Below, piece by piece: positions 34,761 through 44,809 of a stretch of DNA of 64,000 nucleotides. Source of the stretch: an uncultured Prevotella sp. (GTDB lineage: Bacteria > Bacteroidota > Bacteroidia > Bacteroidales > Bacteroidaceae); NCBI GenBank assembly GCA_902495455.1, contig CABUXJ010000008.1, forward strand, positions 31,275-95,274. Reading direction: 5' to 3'. The translations under genes and the position numbers were made by a program. The notes under the pieces are model-generated. The model saw only the letters and a program-made list of their open reading frames with translations. It ran no database searches and was not told where the DNA came from. Numbering within the stretch: the first letter of the stretch is position 1; each line of letters opens with the position of its first letter.

Positions 34761-36563
34761 ATGAAAAGACTGATAATGACATTATCCATCGCAGCCATGA
34801 CCACGGTTGCCACGGCACAGACCTCGTCAACGGCCCCGGCCTTCCCCGGAGCAGAAGGCCACGGACGCTACGTAACGGGCGGCCGCGGCGGTAAGATTGT
34901 CCACGTGACAAATCTCAACGACTCCGGCACCGGCTCGTTCCGCGCAGCCGTAAGCGGCAGCTCAAAGAAGATTGTCGTCTTCGACGTCGCCGGCGTCATC
35001 GCCCTCGAGTCCGACCTGAAGATAGGCAACAACACCACCATCATGGGACAGACAGCACCCTACCCCGGCATCACTCTACGCTACTACACCGTACAGCCGG
35101 GCGGCAACAACATCATACGATTTATCCGCTCGCGCCGCGGACAGGAGAAGGACATCAATGACGGTGCCGACGCCATCTGGCGACGGAACTATACGGGCAT
35201 CATGCTCGACCACTGCTCATTCAGCTGGAGCATTGACGAGGTGGCATCGTTCTACGACAACAACAACTTCACCATGCAGTGGTGCACCATCGCCGAAAGC
35301 CTTTCCAATCCCGGCCACAGCAAAGGCGCCCACGGCTATGGCGGAATCTGGGGCGGCAAGCTGGCCAGCTTCCACCACAACATGATAGCCAGCGTGACCA
35401 ACCGCGGCCCGCGCTTCAACGGTGCACGTTACGGATGGACCGGCTATACCTCCAACTACGACTACAACACGTATAAGTGGGAGAATCCCGCTCAGGCCGA
35501 AAATGTAGATCTCCGCAACTGCGTAATGTTCAACTGCCCAGGCGCATGCTACGGCGGACCTGGCGGAGGACAGATAAACATCGTCAACAACTACTTCAAG
35601 GCCGGCAACTCCGGCAACGGCAACCAGGAGCGCATCACCCTCGTCACCGTATCCACGAGCGGCAACTCCGACAGCAAGCATCCCGAATACTACGGCATGA
35701 CCAGCCGCTACTACATCTCGGGCAACACCACCGAGACAAGTTCAGGTACGAAGAAGAAGAACCGCGACTGGGCCGGCGTTGACTACGACAAAGGCGTCTA
35801 TACCGTCGGCGGCGAGACTTACTCGGAAGACCCGAACAACATGTACGGCGACAACGTGCCCCACATCACCACGAGCGGTAAGTCATGCGTGAAGATAAAG
35901 ATGGACGAGCCGGCCCCCACCGGTGATGTCACCACCCACACGGCCGAGGCAGCCTTCGACAAGGTGCTGACCTACTGCGGAGCTTCACTTCATCGCGACA
36001 ACATCGACGCACGCTACATGACGGAGGCCCGCAGCGGCAAGGCTACATACAAGGGCTCCGTGACAGGCAAGTGGGGACTCATCGACCTCGTTTCCGACGT
36101 CAACGGCTATACTGAAGAAAACTTCGGAACCGGCTCACGTCCCGACGGCTTCGACTCCGACAACGACGGAATTCCAGACGACTGGGAGCGCGCCAACGGG
36201 CTCAATCCCAACGACGCTTCCGACGCAGCAAAGACAACGATAGACCCGAAAGGATGGTACACGAACATCGAAGTCTACTGCAACAGCCTCGTACAGGACA
36301 TCATGACAGGCGGCAACACCGACGCCATATCCACACCCAAGGAATACTATCCGCGCTATGTCCGTGAGGACGGCACCGTGGTTGAAGCAATCGAAAACGG
36401 TGTGACGGCCATCAGCAACGTCAGCGACGCCGGCAAACCCATCCGGACGGAGTTCTACAACCTGCAAGGCATACGCGTGACGCCTTCGACAAAGGGCACC
36501 GTCATCCGCGTAATCACGCTTGACAACGGACGCCGAACAAGCAAGATGATAATAAACAAATAA
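34761..36563 (+). CDS. Secreted PL1 pectate lyase, second tandem copy
   Basis: 600 residues; signal peptide ends near ATAQTSS. Nearly all PL1 segments of the previous gene recur (GAEGHGRYVTGGRGGK, HCSFSWSIDEVASFYDNNNF, ITGKWGLIDLVSDVNGYTE with V for I), so the pair is a recent tandem duplication. The Ca-binding loop here is DSDNDGIPDDWERANGLNP. The C-terminal tail (YNLQGIRVTPSTKGTVIRVI) is like those of the methylesterase and beta-helix protein and may serve in secretion or surface attachment. It is 94 bp after copy one and ends in a terminator. Confidence 0.92.
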   Translation: MKRLIMTLSIAAMTTVATAQTSSTAPAFPGAEGHGRYVTGGRGGKIVHVTNLNDSGTGSFRAAVSGSSKKIVVFDVAGVIALESDLKIGNNTTIMGQTAPYPGITLRYYTVQPGGNNIIRFIRSRRGQEKDINDGADAIWRRNYTGIMLDHCSFSWSIDEVASFYDNNNFTMQWCTIAESLSNPGHSKGAHGYGGIWGGKLASFHHNMIASVTNRGPRFNGARYGWTGYTSNYDYNTYKWENPAQAENVDLRNCVMFNCPGACYGGPGGGQINIVNNYFKAGNSGNGNQERITLVTVSTSGNSDSKHPEYYGMTSRYYISGNTTETSSGTKKKNRDWAGVDYDKGVYTVGGETYSEDPNNMYGDNVPHITTSGKSCVKIKMDEPAPTGDVTTHTAEAAFDKVLTYCGASLHRDNIDARYMTEARSGKATYKGSVTGKWGLIDLVSDVNGYTEENFGTGSRPDGFDSDNDGIPDDWERANGLNPNDASDAAKTTIDPKGWYTNIEVYCNSLVQDIMTGGNTDAISTPKEYYPRYVREDGTVVEAIENGVTAISNVSDAGKPIRTEFYNLQGIRVTPSTKGTVIRVITLDNGRRTSKMIINK

Positions 36564-36566
36564 TTC

Positions 36567-36646
36567 AAAACCGAATGATTGCCAGTGACTTCAAAGAGAC
36601 ATTTCCAATGAATGTCAACGAAGTCCGGGCAATCATTCGGTTTTTT
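36567..36646 (+). terminator. Terminator after the PL1 pair
   Basis: AAAACCGAATGATTGCC (36567-36583) pairs with GGCAATCATTCGGTTTT (36628-36644), ending in TTTTTT; a 44-nt loop lies between. Confidence 0.8.
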
Positions 36647-36692
36647 ACTACTTAAACGATAAAAAACACCCCTTTGAATAACAATAAATCTT

Positions 36693-36700
36693 TACTTTTG
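36693..36700 (+). promoter_or_regulatory. -7 box of the methylesterase gene
   Basis: TACTTTTG; the nearest TTTG (36673-36676) is only 16 bp upstream, so the -33 match is poor. Leader about 110 nt. Confidence 0.5.
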
Positions 36701-36815
36701 CGGCAGAAACAATGAAGCACTACTGGCAAAGAACTGAAACTCTGCAACGGAATACAAAAGAAAATAATACAACAATTCACTATTAATTCACTAACAAAAC
36801 CAAATCAAACAAGTT

Positions 36816-39800
36816 ATGACAAAAGGAAAATTACTTCGATTGTTCCTTGTCGTGCTTTGCATGGCCGGCATGATTCCGGCAAGTGCGGCCTTCAAGGACA
36901 TCAAGCTCGACCTTACGGGACAGTGGCTGCTCACGACAGAGGAGTTTACCGGCGACCCGAAACCAAATGTCGAGTTCGGTATTGTCATCGCCGACGACGG
37001 AACGGCAACGCGTGTGGAGGCTACAGACCCCACAGCCAATGCCGTCATCAGCGGTAAGTATCACAACGACCACGGATGGGGCGGCGCAAAGCTCGTCGTT
37101 CCCGTTGACGGCATGGTGAAGATAGGCGTGGGCAACTGCGACTATGCCGGCCACACCGTCAAGGTGACCGACGCCGCCGGCAATGAGGTCGCCGCCTTCG
37201 CAACGGAGAAGACCGGATGCTGGAAGAACAGCAAGGACGACGCCCACGCCACCTTCGGCTACTACCGCGGCGAGGCCACAACGCTGACCATCACCACCAG
37301 CAGCTACACCCCGTATCTCTCGGTGGAAGCCGTAAATGAAGCTCCCTCACAAGCAACAGTGAGCTACACGATGGGCAGCGCCGAGGCCGTGGGAACACTG
37401 CCCACAGGCATCAAGGCCGACCTCGGCACGGACTACACCCTGCCGAAGAACTTCACGCTCTACGCCGAGGGCAAGACCCTCACGGCATGGACCGACGGAA
37501 CAGACACGTATGCTCCCGGCCAGACCATCAAGCTGGAGAAAGACCTTGAGCTGTCGCCCGTCTTCACCGCCAACACCGTGTCGCTCGCTGACCGCACCGA
37601 CGCCGTGACGCTCACGTTCGACTTCCAGCAGAAGAGCGGCGCACCCATCGTTGGCTATCAGAACGTGACCGGCGTGTGGGTAACACAGGCCACGGTCAAC
37701 GGACAGGTCATTGACGTGAAGCTCGACTTCGACACCAACAACGGCGGTAAGATCGCCAACGCCAACTGGACTGACTGGGCACAGATGAACGCCGGCACCA
37801 AGCTGACCGTTCCGTCATGCAAGGGCGCCACAATTGCTCTTGAGGCTTACGGCACCATCACCACTACGACCATCGACGGCCAGACCGACTACGCTCAGGG
37901 CACAACCATCAACTACACCATCGGCGGCACGGCCGAGACCATCGATATCGTCATCGGCGACGGTTCTTATTATCGCACCGTCAAGGTGACACTGCCCGTA
38001 GTCAAAGGTTCATCAGCCGGCAAGACATACACCGACGAGCCTGTGACCGTGACATGGGCCATGACAAATGTGGACGAGCCCGGAGCATACACGTCGACAC
38101 TCGCCGACGCATGGAGCGCCGTTGCCTTCAATCAAGGCGAGGCTACGATAACCGGAACGTCCAACATCACCAACGAAAAAGCCGAGAAAGTGGCAACGGG
38201 CATCAAGTTCAAACCCGCAACAGGTGCCGGCGACGTACTCACATGGAGCGTCAAGCCGGCTCAGGGTCTGACATTCACACCGACAAGACTGACCGGATAT
38301 GTCAACCGTTGCGGAACAGACGCAGAGAACGGTATCACCGTTGCAGCCAAGATGGGCGACGGAGCAACCATTACCCTCGGCACATGGACCGCACTGCGTA
38401 GCGGCAAGACATCAGCACAAAAGCCCTACGACGCTACGGCCATCTATCAGTATGACATCACCCTGACAGCCGAGCAGCAGGCACAGCTCGCCGGAGCAGA
38501 CTTCTTCTACCTCACATCCACCATCGGCGTAAACAACACTAAAGAGGGTGCGTTCGGTGAGGTGACTATCGCCGGAACTGTCAACGGAACCATTGCCGAC
38601 GTAGCCAAATATACCCTCGCCCTGAAGGCCAATCCCGAGGAGGCCGGAACCGTCAGCGCCTATCCCAAGGCCGACGAGTATGACGAAGGCTCTGAGGTAC
38701 AGCTGACAGCAACCGAAAACTTCGGCTATCACTTCCAGAACTGGACCGACGCCGAAGGCAACGTGGTCAGCGAGGAAGCCAAGTTCACATACGTCATGAA
38801 CGCCAACGCCGAGCTGACAGCCAACTATCAGGCCGTCAAGACATACGAGCTAGCATACGGCGTCGAGGGCGGAGCCAACCTCTACATGGTCACTCCGTCA
38901 CCGCTGCCAACAGTCATCGACGGCAAGAACATGTATGAAGAGGGAACGAGAGTGACTCTCACAGCCGCATCAAATCCCATCCTGACCTTCACCAACTGGA
39001 GCAACGGAGAGACCGGAGCCGAGATTGCCATCGACATGACCGCCGACGTCAACGTGACGGCAAACTACGACGCTATCGACTTCGTGGCTGCATGGGACTT
39101 CGAGCAGAGCGGCAACGACGGCCGCAAGGCAGACTTCCACAGTGCTGACAACGACGTGGCACAGCTCGTCATGCGCAACGAGGCCGGAGAGACATCCGGA
39201 TGGCTCGACAAGAGCAATCAGGCCGCAGGCGGCTACGAAGGACGTCCCGGCGCCGTCAACTGGAAGACAACCGGTCTCGGTGACTTCTACTGGCAGACCG
39301 TCCTCAACTGCGAGACCTTTGCCGACATCACCGTCAAGACGGCGATGACCTACAACTACAATGCCTACCAGACATACAACGTCGACTATTCGCTCGACGG
39401 AACCAACTGGACGACAGCCGGCCAGGTTGTCATGCCGGGCCGCAAGACATGGGTGGACGCAGAAATCCCCCTGCCCGCAGAATGTAACTTCCAGCCTACA
39501 CTCTATCTGCGCTGGATTGCCGACAAGACTTCGTCAATCGACGGAACCACATCCGACAACGACGGAGCATGTCTCGGCGCAACATGGATCATCGGAAGAT
39601 CACAGTTCATAAACGACGGTGAAGCTCCCAAGCTCCTTTCCACCGTTCCGGCAGAAGGCGCGGACAACGCTTCGGCCAACGGCAAGATTGTCCTGACATT
39701 CGACGAGAAAGTGAAAGTGGCCGACAACGCAGCCGCAACACTCGGCGCCCAGACCCTCAAACCGACCGTTTCGGGCAAGACCGTCATCTTCGAGTATAAG

Positions 39801-41318
39801 GGACTGGACTATTCAACCGGATACACATTCAACCTCCCGGCCAACACAGTTGCCGACCTCGGAGACAACTATCTCGCCGAGCCTGTCGCCATCAACTTCA
39901 CAACGAAGACACGTCCGGCCGTCACGAAGGCTCTCTATGACTTCATCGTGCCCGACAACGGAACGTTCAATGAGGCCATCATCGCTGCCAACAGCCGCGC
40001 CGACAAGTCGAAGCGCTTCTACATCTTCGTGAAAGATGGTTCCTACAAAGCTACCAACGTCCTTGGCGGCACTGTCACCGGTTCCGACGGAAACAGCTAT
40101 CCGTCCGTGACAACCGACCTCACCGCCTCCAACGTCTCCATCATCGGAGAGAGCATGGACGGAACAGTCATCTACAACGAACCGACAAACGTAATCGAAG
40201 GACTCGGCAAGGCCACCAACCTCTGCATCCAGAACAACGTCGTCAATACCTATCTGCAGGACATCAAACTTACCCACACCCTCGGTGACAACGGCCGTGT
40301 GGCCGTGCTCCAGGACCGCGGTAACAAGACCATCTGCAAGAACGTCAACCTCGACGGTTTCCAGGATACATACTACAGCAACCAGAACGGCTCACGCTAC
40401 TACTTCGAGACATCTACACTCGGAGGCCGCGTCGACTTCCTCTGCGGTGGCGGCGACGTCATCTACAACCAGTGTGACCTCGTTGTCAAGGGCGACGGAA
40501 CCAAGATTACCGCAGCCGGCACACCGGCACAGTACGGTTACGTATTCCTCGACTGCACAATCAAGGGCGACAGCAAGTTCGACGGCAAGTTCACCCTCGG
40601 ACGTCCGTGGAGCCAAGGCGCAAGCCGCGTCCAGTACATCAACACCACGATGGAACTTATCCCCACAGCAGCCGGATGGGACGAGATGAGCGGCGGATGG
40701 CCCGCAGCCTTCAAGGAGTACAACAGCCACACGGCAAGCGGCACTCCCGTAAGCCTCGCCAACCGTAAGATTGAGTTCGGAGAACATACAGATAAAGATA
40801 AGGAAACAGGAGAAGAAATATATTATCCTGCAAAACCGGTTCCCGGTACACGTGTTCCTCTTACAGCAGCCGAAGTAGCCGAGCTATCCATCGCCAACGT
40901 GATGGGCGGCAACGACGACTGGGATCCGACAGCAGCCACTGAGCAGGCTTCTGCCCCCGCCAAGGTTTCCATCGACGGCACGGCGCTGACATGGACAGAG
41001 AGCAACTATGTCCTCCTTTGGGCAGTCTGCAAGAACGGCAAGGTCGTTGCCTTCACGACAGAACCTTCCTACACCGCTGACGACGCTACGGCCACATGGT
41101 CCGTACGCGCTGCCAACGAGATGGGCGGTCTGAGCGAAGCTACCATCGCCACCATCGGTTCTGCCATCAGCACGGTCAACGCCGAAGGCACCAACGCCAT
41201 CAAGACTGAATACTTCAATCTGCAGGGCATCCGTGTCAACGAGTCCTACCGTGGCACCGTCATCCGCGTCGAGACGATGGAGAACGGCAGCAAGACAACG
41301 ACAAAGATCAACAGATAA
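36816..41318 (+). CDS. Multidomain secreted pectin methylesterase (CE8)
   Basis: 1500 residues, signal peptide ending MIPASAAF. The N-terminal ~590 residues are beta-rich with no family I can name. Two bacterial repeat modules follow (about 595-750: NPEEAGTVSAYP, FTNWSNGETGAEI). Next is a beta-sandwich resembling a carbohydrate-binding domain (about 755-930), then an Ig-like SbsA domain (about 938-1030, LLSTVPAEGADNASANGKIV). The CE8 beta-helix covers about 1037-1330, with GFQDTYYS (catalytic Asp, about 1179), GRVDFLCGGGD (second Asp) and LGRPW (about 1261). It removes methyl esters from homogalacturonan so the PL1 enzymes can act. The C-terminal tail is FNLQGIRVNESYRGTVIRVE. It is flanked by terminators, hence its own unit. 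Confidence 0.92.
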   Translation: MTKGKLLRLFLVVLCMAGMIPASAAFKDIKLDLTGQWLLTTEEFTGDPKPNVEFGIVIADDGTATRVEATDPTANAVISGKYHNDHGWGGAKLVVPVDGMVKIGVGNCDYAGHTVKVTDAAGNEVAAFATEKTGCWKNSKDDAHATFGYYRGEATTLTITTSSYTPYLSVEAVNEAPSQATVSYTMGSAEAVGTLPTGIKADLGTDYTLPKNFTLYAEGKTLTAWTDGTDTYAPGQTIKLEKDLELSPVFTANTVSLADRTDAVTLTFDFQQKSGAPIVGYQNVTGVWVTQATVNGQVIDVKLDFDTNNGGKIANANWTDWAQMNAGTKLTVPSCKGATIALEAYGTITTTTIDGQTDYAQGTTINYTIGGTAETIDIVIGDGSYYRTVKVTLPVVKGSSAGKTYTDEPVTVTWAMTNVDEPGAYTSTLADAWSAVAFNQGEATITGTSNITNEKAEKVATGIKFKPATGAGDVLTWSVKPAQGLTFTPTRLTGYVNRCGTDAENGITVAAKMGDGATITLGTWTALRSGKTSAQKPYDATAIYQYDITLTAEQQAQLAGADFFYLTSTIGVNNTKEGAFGEVTIAGTVNGTIADVAKYTLALKANPEEAGTVSAYPKADEYDEGSEVQLTATENFGYHFQNWTDAEGNVVSEEAKFTYVMNANAELTANYQAVKTYELAYGVEGGANLYMVTPSPLPTVIDGKNMYEEGTRVTLTAASNPILTFTNWSNGETGAEIAIDMTADVNVTANYDAIDFVAAWDFEQSGNDGRKADFHSADNDVAQLVMRNEAGETSGWLDKSNQAAGGYEGRPGAVNWKTTGLGDFYWQTVLNCETFADITVKTAMTYNYNAYQTYNVDYSLDGTNWTTAGQVVMPGRKTWVDAEIPLPAECNFQPTLYLRWIADKTSSIDGTTSDNDGACLGATWIIGRSQFINDGEAPKLLSTVPAEGADNASANGKIVLTFDEKVKVADNAAATLGAQTLKPTVSGKTVIFEYKGLDYSTGYTFNLPANTVADLGDNYLAEPVAINFTTKTRPAVTKALYDFIVPDNGTFNEAIIAANSRADKSKRFYIFVKDGSYKATNVLGGTVTGSDGNSYPSVTTDLTASNVSIIGESMDGTVIYNEPTNVIEGLGKATNLCIQNNVVNTYLQDIKLTHTLGDNGRVAVLQDRGNKTICKNVNLDGFQDTYYSNQNGSRYYFETSTLGGRVDFLCGGGDVIYNQCDLVVKGDGTKITAAGTPAQYGYVFLDCTIKGDSKFDGKFTLGRPWSQGASRVQYINTTMELIPTAAGWDEMSGGWPAAFKEYNSHTASGTPVSLANRKIEFGEHTDKDKETGEEIYYPAKPVPGTRVPLTAAEVAELSIANVMGGNDDWDPTAATEQASAPAKVSIDGTALTWTESNYVLLWAVCKNGKVVAFTTEPSYTADDATATWSVRAANEMGGLSEATIATIGSAISTVNAEGTNAIKTEYFNLQGIRVNESYRGTVIRVETMENGSKTTTKINR

Positions 41319-41354
41319 TCTTTCAAAGGAGTTGTGAAGCTCTGAATAAGTTCG

Positions 41355-41394
41355 GACTCCCCTGCCCCCAACCCGGGCGCAGGGGAGTTTTTTT
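41355..41394 (+). terminator. Strong intrinsic terminator after CE8 gene
   Basis: ACTCCCCTGC (41355-41364) pairs with GCAGGGGAGT (41378-41387), followed by an unbroken T tract. Confidence 0.9.
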
Positions 41395-41396
41395 TG

Positions 41397-41931
41397 TTTA
41401 TTGCTGTCCGGTAAAACTGAGTTCCATGCCGCAGGTTTCAATCTGTCGTAGGGACATAGTCTTGTCTTTGTCCGCAAAACGTATTGATATACAACAGCCA
41501 ACCCCGGCAAGCGGAATGAGCACTGGGAGGAGGGTTTACCAAAATACAAGAATATGTCCCTACCAAGCATTATGTGGCCATTTTGATACACCCTCAAAAT
41601 CCCCATCGTTCATATTTCTAATGGTTTTTTGTTATTGTTTGTGCAGGCTGGAAGCCTGCCCTCCCAGTGCTCATTCCATTTTGCACTTGCCGGTTGACAG
41701 TCTCTCGCATCAACCGCATCTCTTCCGCCATGTCTTGACATAGTCTTGTCTTTGTCAGCAAAACACATTGATATGCAACCGCTTGCTTGCGGACAAAGAC
41801 AAGACTATGTCCCTACGACAGATTGTGATTTTCCGATGTTTCAGAAGTAAGCTCCTTTTTGCAAAAGTGGTGTAACTTAATGTAAGTTGTGTTAGATATT
41901 ACGTTATGCATTTTTACCGGACAGCAATAAA
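41397..41931. mobile_element. 535-bp element with 20-bp terminal inverted repeats (MITE-like)
   Basis: TTTATTGCTGTCCGGTAAAA at 41397-41416 is repeated exactly in inverse at 41912-41931. Inside are nested inverted repeats: 37 bp (41439-41475 with 41789-41825) and about 19 bp (41513-41533 with 41659-41677). There is also a direct repeat of ACATAGTCTTGTCTTTGTC. No transposase frame is present and no target duplication is clear. It looks like a non-autonomous element or a deleted insertion sequence. Confidence 0.7.
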
Positions 41932-41987
41932 TATATTTACAAAACCATGTTCATGAAAATGCTCAAAGATTTGCGTTTTTGATAGTC

Positions 41988-42256
41988 GGGAGGGCCTTAC
42001 AACACCTCTGTCTCTCCTGCTTTGAGGGAGTCTGAGGGGTCCTTCGGTGGGGCTTGAGACCCCGTAAGGCCTTCCCGGCTCTTCCGAAACGCAAAAAAAC
42101 CATGAGTTTTTGATTGCCGAAAAAGAGCGAAAAAGCGGTCTTTTCCGAGCAATAAGGCCCTTACGAGATTGCAACGGGGCTGCCGTCATGTTGCAACGAG
42201 CGCCCCGTTGCAACGCAATAGCGGCCCCGCCAGAGAGCAATAAGGCCCTTACGGGA
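41988..42256 (+). repeat. Diverged copy 5 of the ~400-bp repeat family
   Basis: An outer pair GGGAGGGCCTTAC (41988-42000) and GTAAGGCCTTCCC (42064-42076) precedes a block from AATAAGGCCCTTACGAG to AATAAGGCCCTTACGG (42151-42254). That block contains GCAACGGGGC, CGCCCCGTTGCAACG and GCGGCCCCG. The 45-bp core of copies 1-3 is missing. The remaining bases to 42540 show no gene. Confidence 0.7.
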
Positions 42257-42540
42257 GCTCAGGCTTCCCATTTGGGGGAGTTAGAGGGGGATTCTTTGGG
42301 AGACACGGAGGAACTGGCGTTCGCAAACGCCTGTATAACAGCAAGTTGCAAAAATCATGATTTTCCAGCCGGAAAAATGCCCGATTTTTGACCTTCGCAG
42401 GATTTGAAAATTTGGAGACGCGGCCGGAAAATTTTGGAAAGTACCTCTAAAAAACAGCCTTAAATTCGGAATTTTTCTAACAATGGCACAAGGATAATCC
42501 AAATGCGAATGAAGCATTTGGCAGAAACAAAACAAAAAGA

Positions 42541-42691
42541 GGGTGTATCAAAATGGCTACATGATGCTTGGTAGGGACATATTCTTGTATTTGTCCGCAA
42601 AACAAGCACTGAATATCAATACGTTACGAGCGGACAAATACAAGAATATGTCCCTACCAAGCATCATGTAGCCATTTTGATACACCCTCTT
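42541..42691. repeat. 60-bp perfect inverted repeat with 31-nt loop
   Basis: 42541-42600 (GAGGGTGTATCAAAATGGCT...) is exactly complementary to 42632-42691. Parts of the right arm recur at 41530-41595 and the inner arm at 13073-13091. It ends 22 bp before the stop of the pectate lyase gene and may be its terminator. Confidence 0.92.
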
Positions 42692-42712
42692 CACTATATC
42701 CGTCGGACGGTA

Positions 42713-44809
42713 TTATCTGATCACGACCTTCTTCTTGTTGACGATATAGACACCCTTGGAGAGTGAGCTGACATCGCCCGTGACGAGACGTCCGTCGAGG
42801 GTATAGATACGGACCGGTTCGGATGAGAGCATGGAGGCATTGTAGATTTCCTTTATGCCGGAAGAAGAGCCGGAGGACAGCACCATGTTCATCACGACCT
42901 GATTGTCGCCACCGAAACGGACAAGGAGTGAGCCGGTGACCGGTTTCGACAGTGTCACGCTGTGGGTCTTGGCCTCCGAGGCGTCATTGCCGTCGAAGGT
43001 GTAGTCCGTCGCGCCGTATGTGTCACCGCCGAACTTGGCTAAATAAGCCGTCTGGCCGGCACCATTGCAGCAGCCGGTGAACGTGCCGCCGGTGATTGAG
43101 ATGCCGTCAGGGATATTCACGGTGTAATCGAAGTTTCTCGAATATTTGATGCCTTGAATACCGCATCCCTTGCCTGTTGCATAGCTCTTGCCCGGAGCCG
43201 TGATGCTGAATCCGCCGTCGAAATTCCAGTTATCGTCCGTAGATGTTACCGGAGAGATCTCATAGCCGTTGACAACATCGGCATATTCGATATCTCCTTC
43301 GACTGTTCCGCCTACGTTCTGGGCAGCAGTGATGTCGGCCACGAGGCTGTTGAGATAGTTCTCCAGATTGGTATAACCGTTGGCAACCTTCTGCGGTCCG
43401 TCGGAAGCGTCATTGGGATTGAGGCCGTTGGCCGTCTCCCAAGCGTCGGGCATACCGTCTCCGTCAGTGTCGGCAGGAGCGTCGGTGCTCGTGAGCGTAG
43501 GCCATGCACTCCAGTCGGCCGGAGCACCGGCGGGGCGGTTGTCGTCCTGAGAGTTGATGAAGCCCTTGCTCAGGCCCGAACCTGTGTACGTGGCTTTGCC
43601 GTCACGTGTGTCGCTGACCATGAGTTCGTCGAACGTGTCGCGGCTCAGACTTGCTCCGGCGTATGCCAGCACACGCTCGTAGGCATCGGCTGCACTGTGG
43701 GTCGTAGTGGCGACGAACGGCATGGGTGACGCCAGCTTGATGGTGTCCTTGGTCTTGGCCGTGAACGTTCCGTCGCATGAGTTGACGTCCACCTGATTGA
43801 TGACGCCGTAGGTCCAGTTATCGCTGTTGACGTTGGTGTACTTCGTGTTATGGTTGCCCGTCACATAATATTTTCCCCAAAGGTGGAGAGCCGGGGCATA
43901 GTCCGGATAGGTGTTCACATACGACTGTGTGCGCACGCCAATGCCGGCAATGCGGTAGCCCTTCTTGTCGGTCGGGGTGCCGGGACCGGGCTTATAGTAG
44001 TTGTTGACGATGTTGATGGTCATGCCCTCTCCACCGTAACATCCGTTACCGCCGAAGTTGTAGATGACGTTGTTGCGCATGTCCATACGCTCGTCGAGCT
44101 GGGTCGTGGGACGCGGGCCGAGGCGCGGGGTACGGCTGCCGTGATGGACAAGCAGGTTGTGATGGAACGACGCACCGGAACCGCCCCAGTTGCCGCCATA
44201 TCCGTGGGCGCCCTTGGTATGACCGGAGTTGACAAGGCTCTGAGCCACAAGACTCCATTGGAGGGTCGTATTCTTATTGCCAAGCACTGAACAGCACTCG
44301 TCGATGCTCCAGCTGACGGAACAGTGGTCTATCATGATGTCGCTGCTGTCGAATCCGCCGAAGCCGTCCCATCCGTCGGCACCGTCCTTGAGGACGTGCT
44401 TGTTGCCGAGACGGAAGCGCATGTAGCGCACGATGACATTGCTGCCCTTGATCGACACGGGATAGTCCGCCAGACAGATACCGTCGCCGGGAGCTGTCTG
44501 ACCGGCGACAGTCGTATTGCCGGGAATGGACAGAGCAGACTCAAGATGGATTGTTCCCGAGATGTCAAACACGATGGTCTTCGTTCCTTTCTGTCCGAGA
44601 GCCCAACGCAGGGACCCCGTGCCGGAATCATTGAGGTTGGTCACATGATAGACAGCACCGCCACGACCTCCGGTCACGTAGCGTCCGAAACCTTCGGCAC
44701 CGGGAAAGGCCGGTGTCTTCTCCTGAGCGTCCTGAGCCATAGCCGGAACGACGGCCGAGGAGAGCATGAGTGCAACTGCACCCGCTGCGATTTTTCCTTT
44801 GAGTTTCAT
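42713..44809 (-). CDS. Secreted PL1-type pectate lyase, third in locus
   Basis: 698 residues from the ATG at 44809 (MKLKGKIAAGAVALMLSSAV, signal peptide cut near AMAQ). Upstream in-frame codons overlap the promoter and leader and are not protein. The PL1 beta-helix has FPGAEGFGRYVTGGRGGAV, AGQTAPGDGICLADYPV, HCSVSWSIDE, TKGAHGYGGNWGG and SRTPRLGPRP. The Ca-binding loop is DTDGDGMPDAWETANGLNP (about 500). A beta-sandwich follows, and the tail VRIYTLDGRLVTGDVSSLSK with KGVYIVNKKKVVIR resembles type IX-like sorting domains. Core residues differ from the tandem pair, so this is an older paralogue. Confidence 0.9.
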   Translation of the reverse strand: MKLKGKIAAGAVALMLSSAVVPAMAQDAQEKTPAFPGAEGFGRYVTGGRGGAVYHVTNLNDSGTGSLRWALGQKGTKTIVFDISGTIHLESALSIPGNTTVAGQTAPGDGICLADYPVSIKGSNVIVRYMRFRLGNKHVLKDGADGWDGFGGFDSSDIMIDHCSVSWSIDECCSVLGNKNTTLQWSLVAQSLVNSGHTKGAHGYGGNWGGSGASFHHNLLVHHGSRTPRLGPRPTTQLDERMDMRNNVIYNFGGNGCYGGEGMTINIVNNYYKPGPGTPTDKKGYRIAGIGVRTQSYVNTYPDYAPALHLWGKYYVTGNHNTKYTNVNSDNWTYGVINQVDVNSCDGTFTAKTKDTIKLASPMPFVATTTHSAADAYERVLAYAGASLSRDTFDELMVSDTRDGKATYTGSGLSKGFINSQDDNRPAGAPADWSAWPTLTSTDAPADTDGDGMPDAWETANGLNPNDASDGPQKVANGYTNLENYLNSLVADITAAQNVGGTVEGDIEYADVVNGYEISPVTSTDDNWNFDGGFSITAPGKSYATGKGCGIQGIKYSRNFDYTVNIPDGISITGGTFTGCCNGAGQTAYLAKFGGDTYGATDYTFDGNDASEAKTHSVTLSKPVTGSLLVRFGGDNQVVMNMVLSSGSSSGIKEIYNASMLSSEPVRIYTLDGRLVTGDVSSLSKGVYIVNKKKVVIR

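Noticed and set aside
44020..44290. Several Arg/Ser/Thr-rich frames inside the PL1, methylesterase and RNase Y genes
   Set aside because: Shadow frames of GC-rich coding sequence with no homology or own signals.
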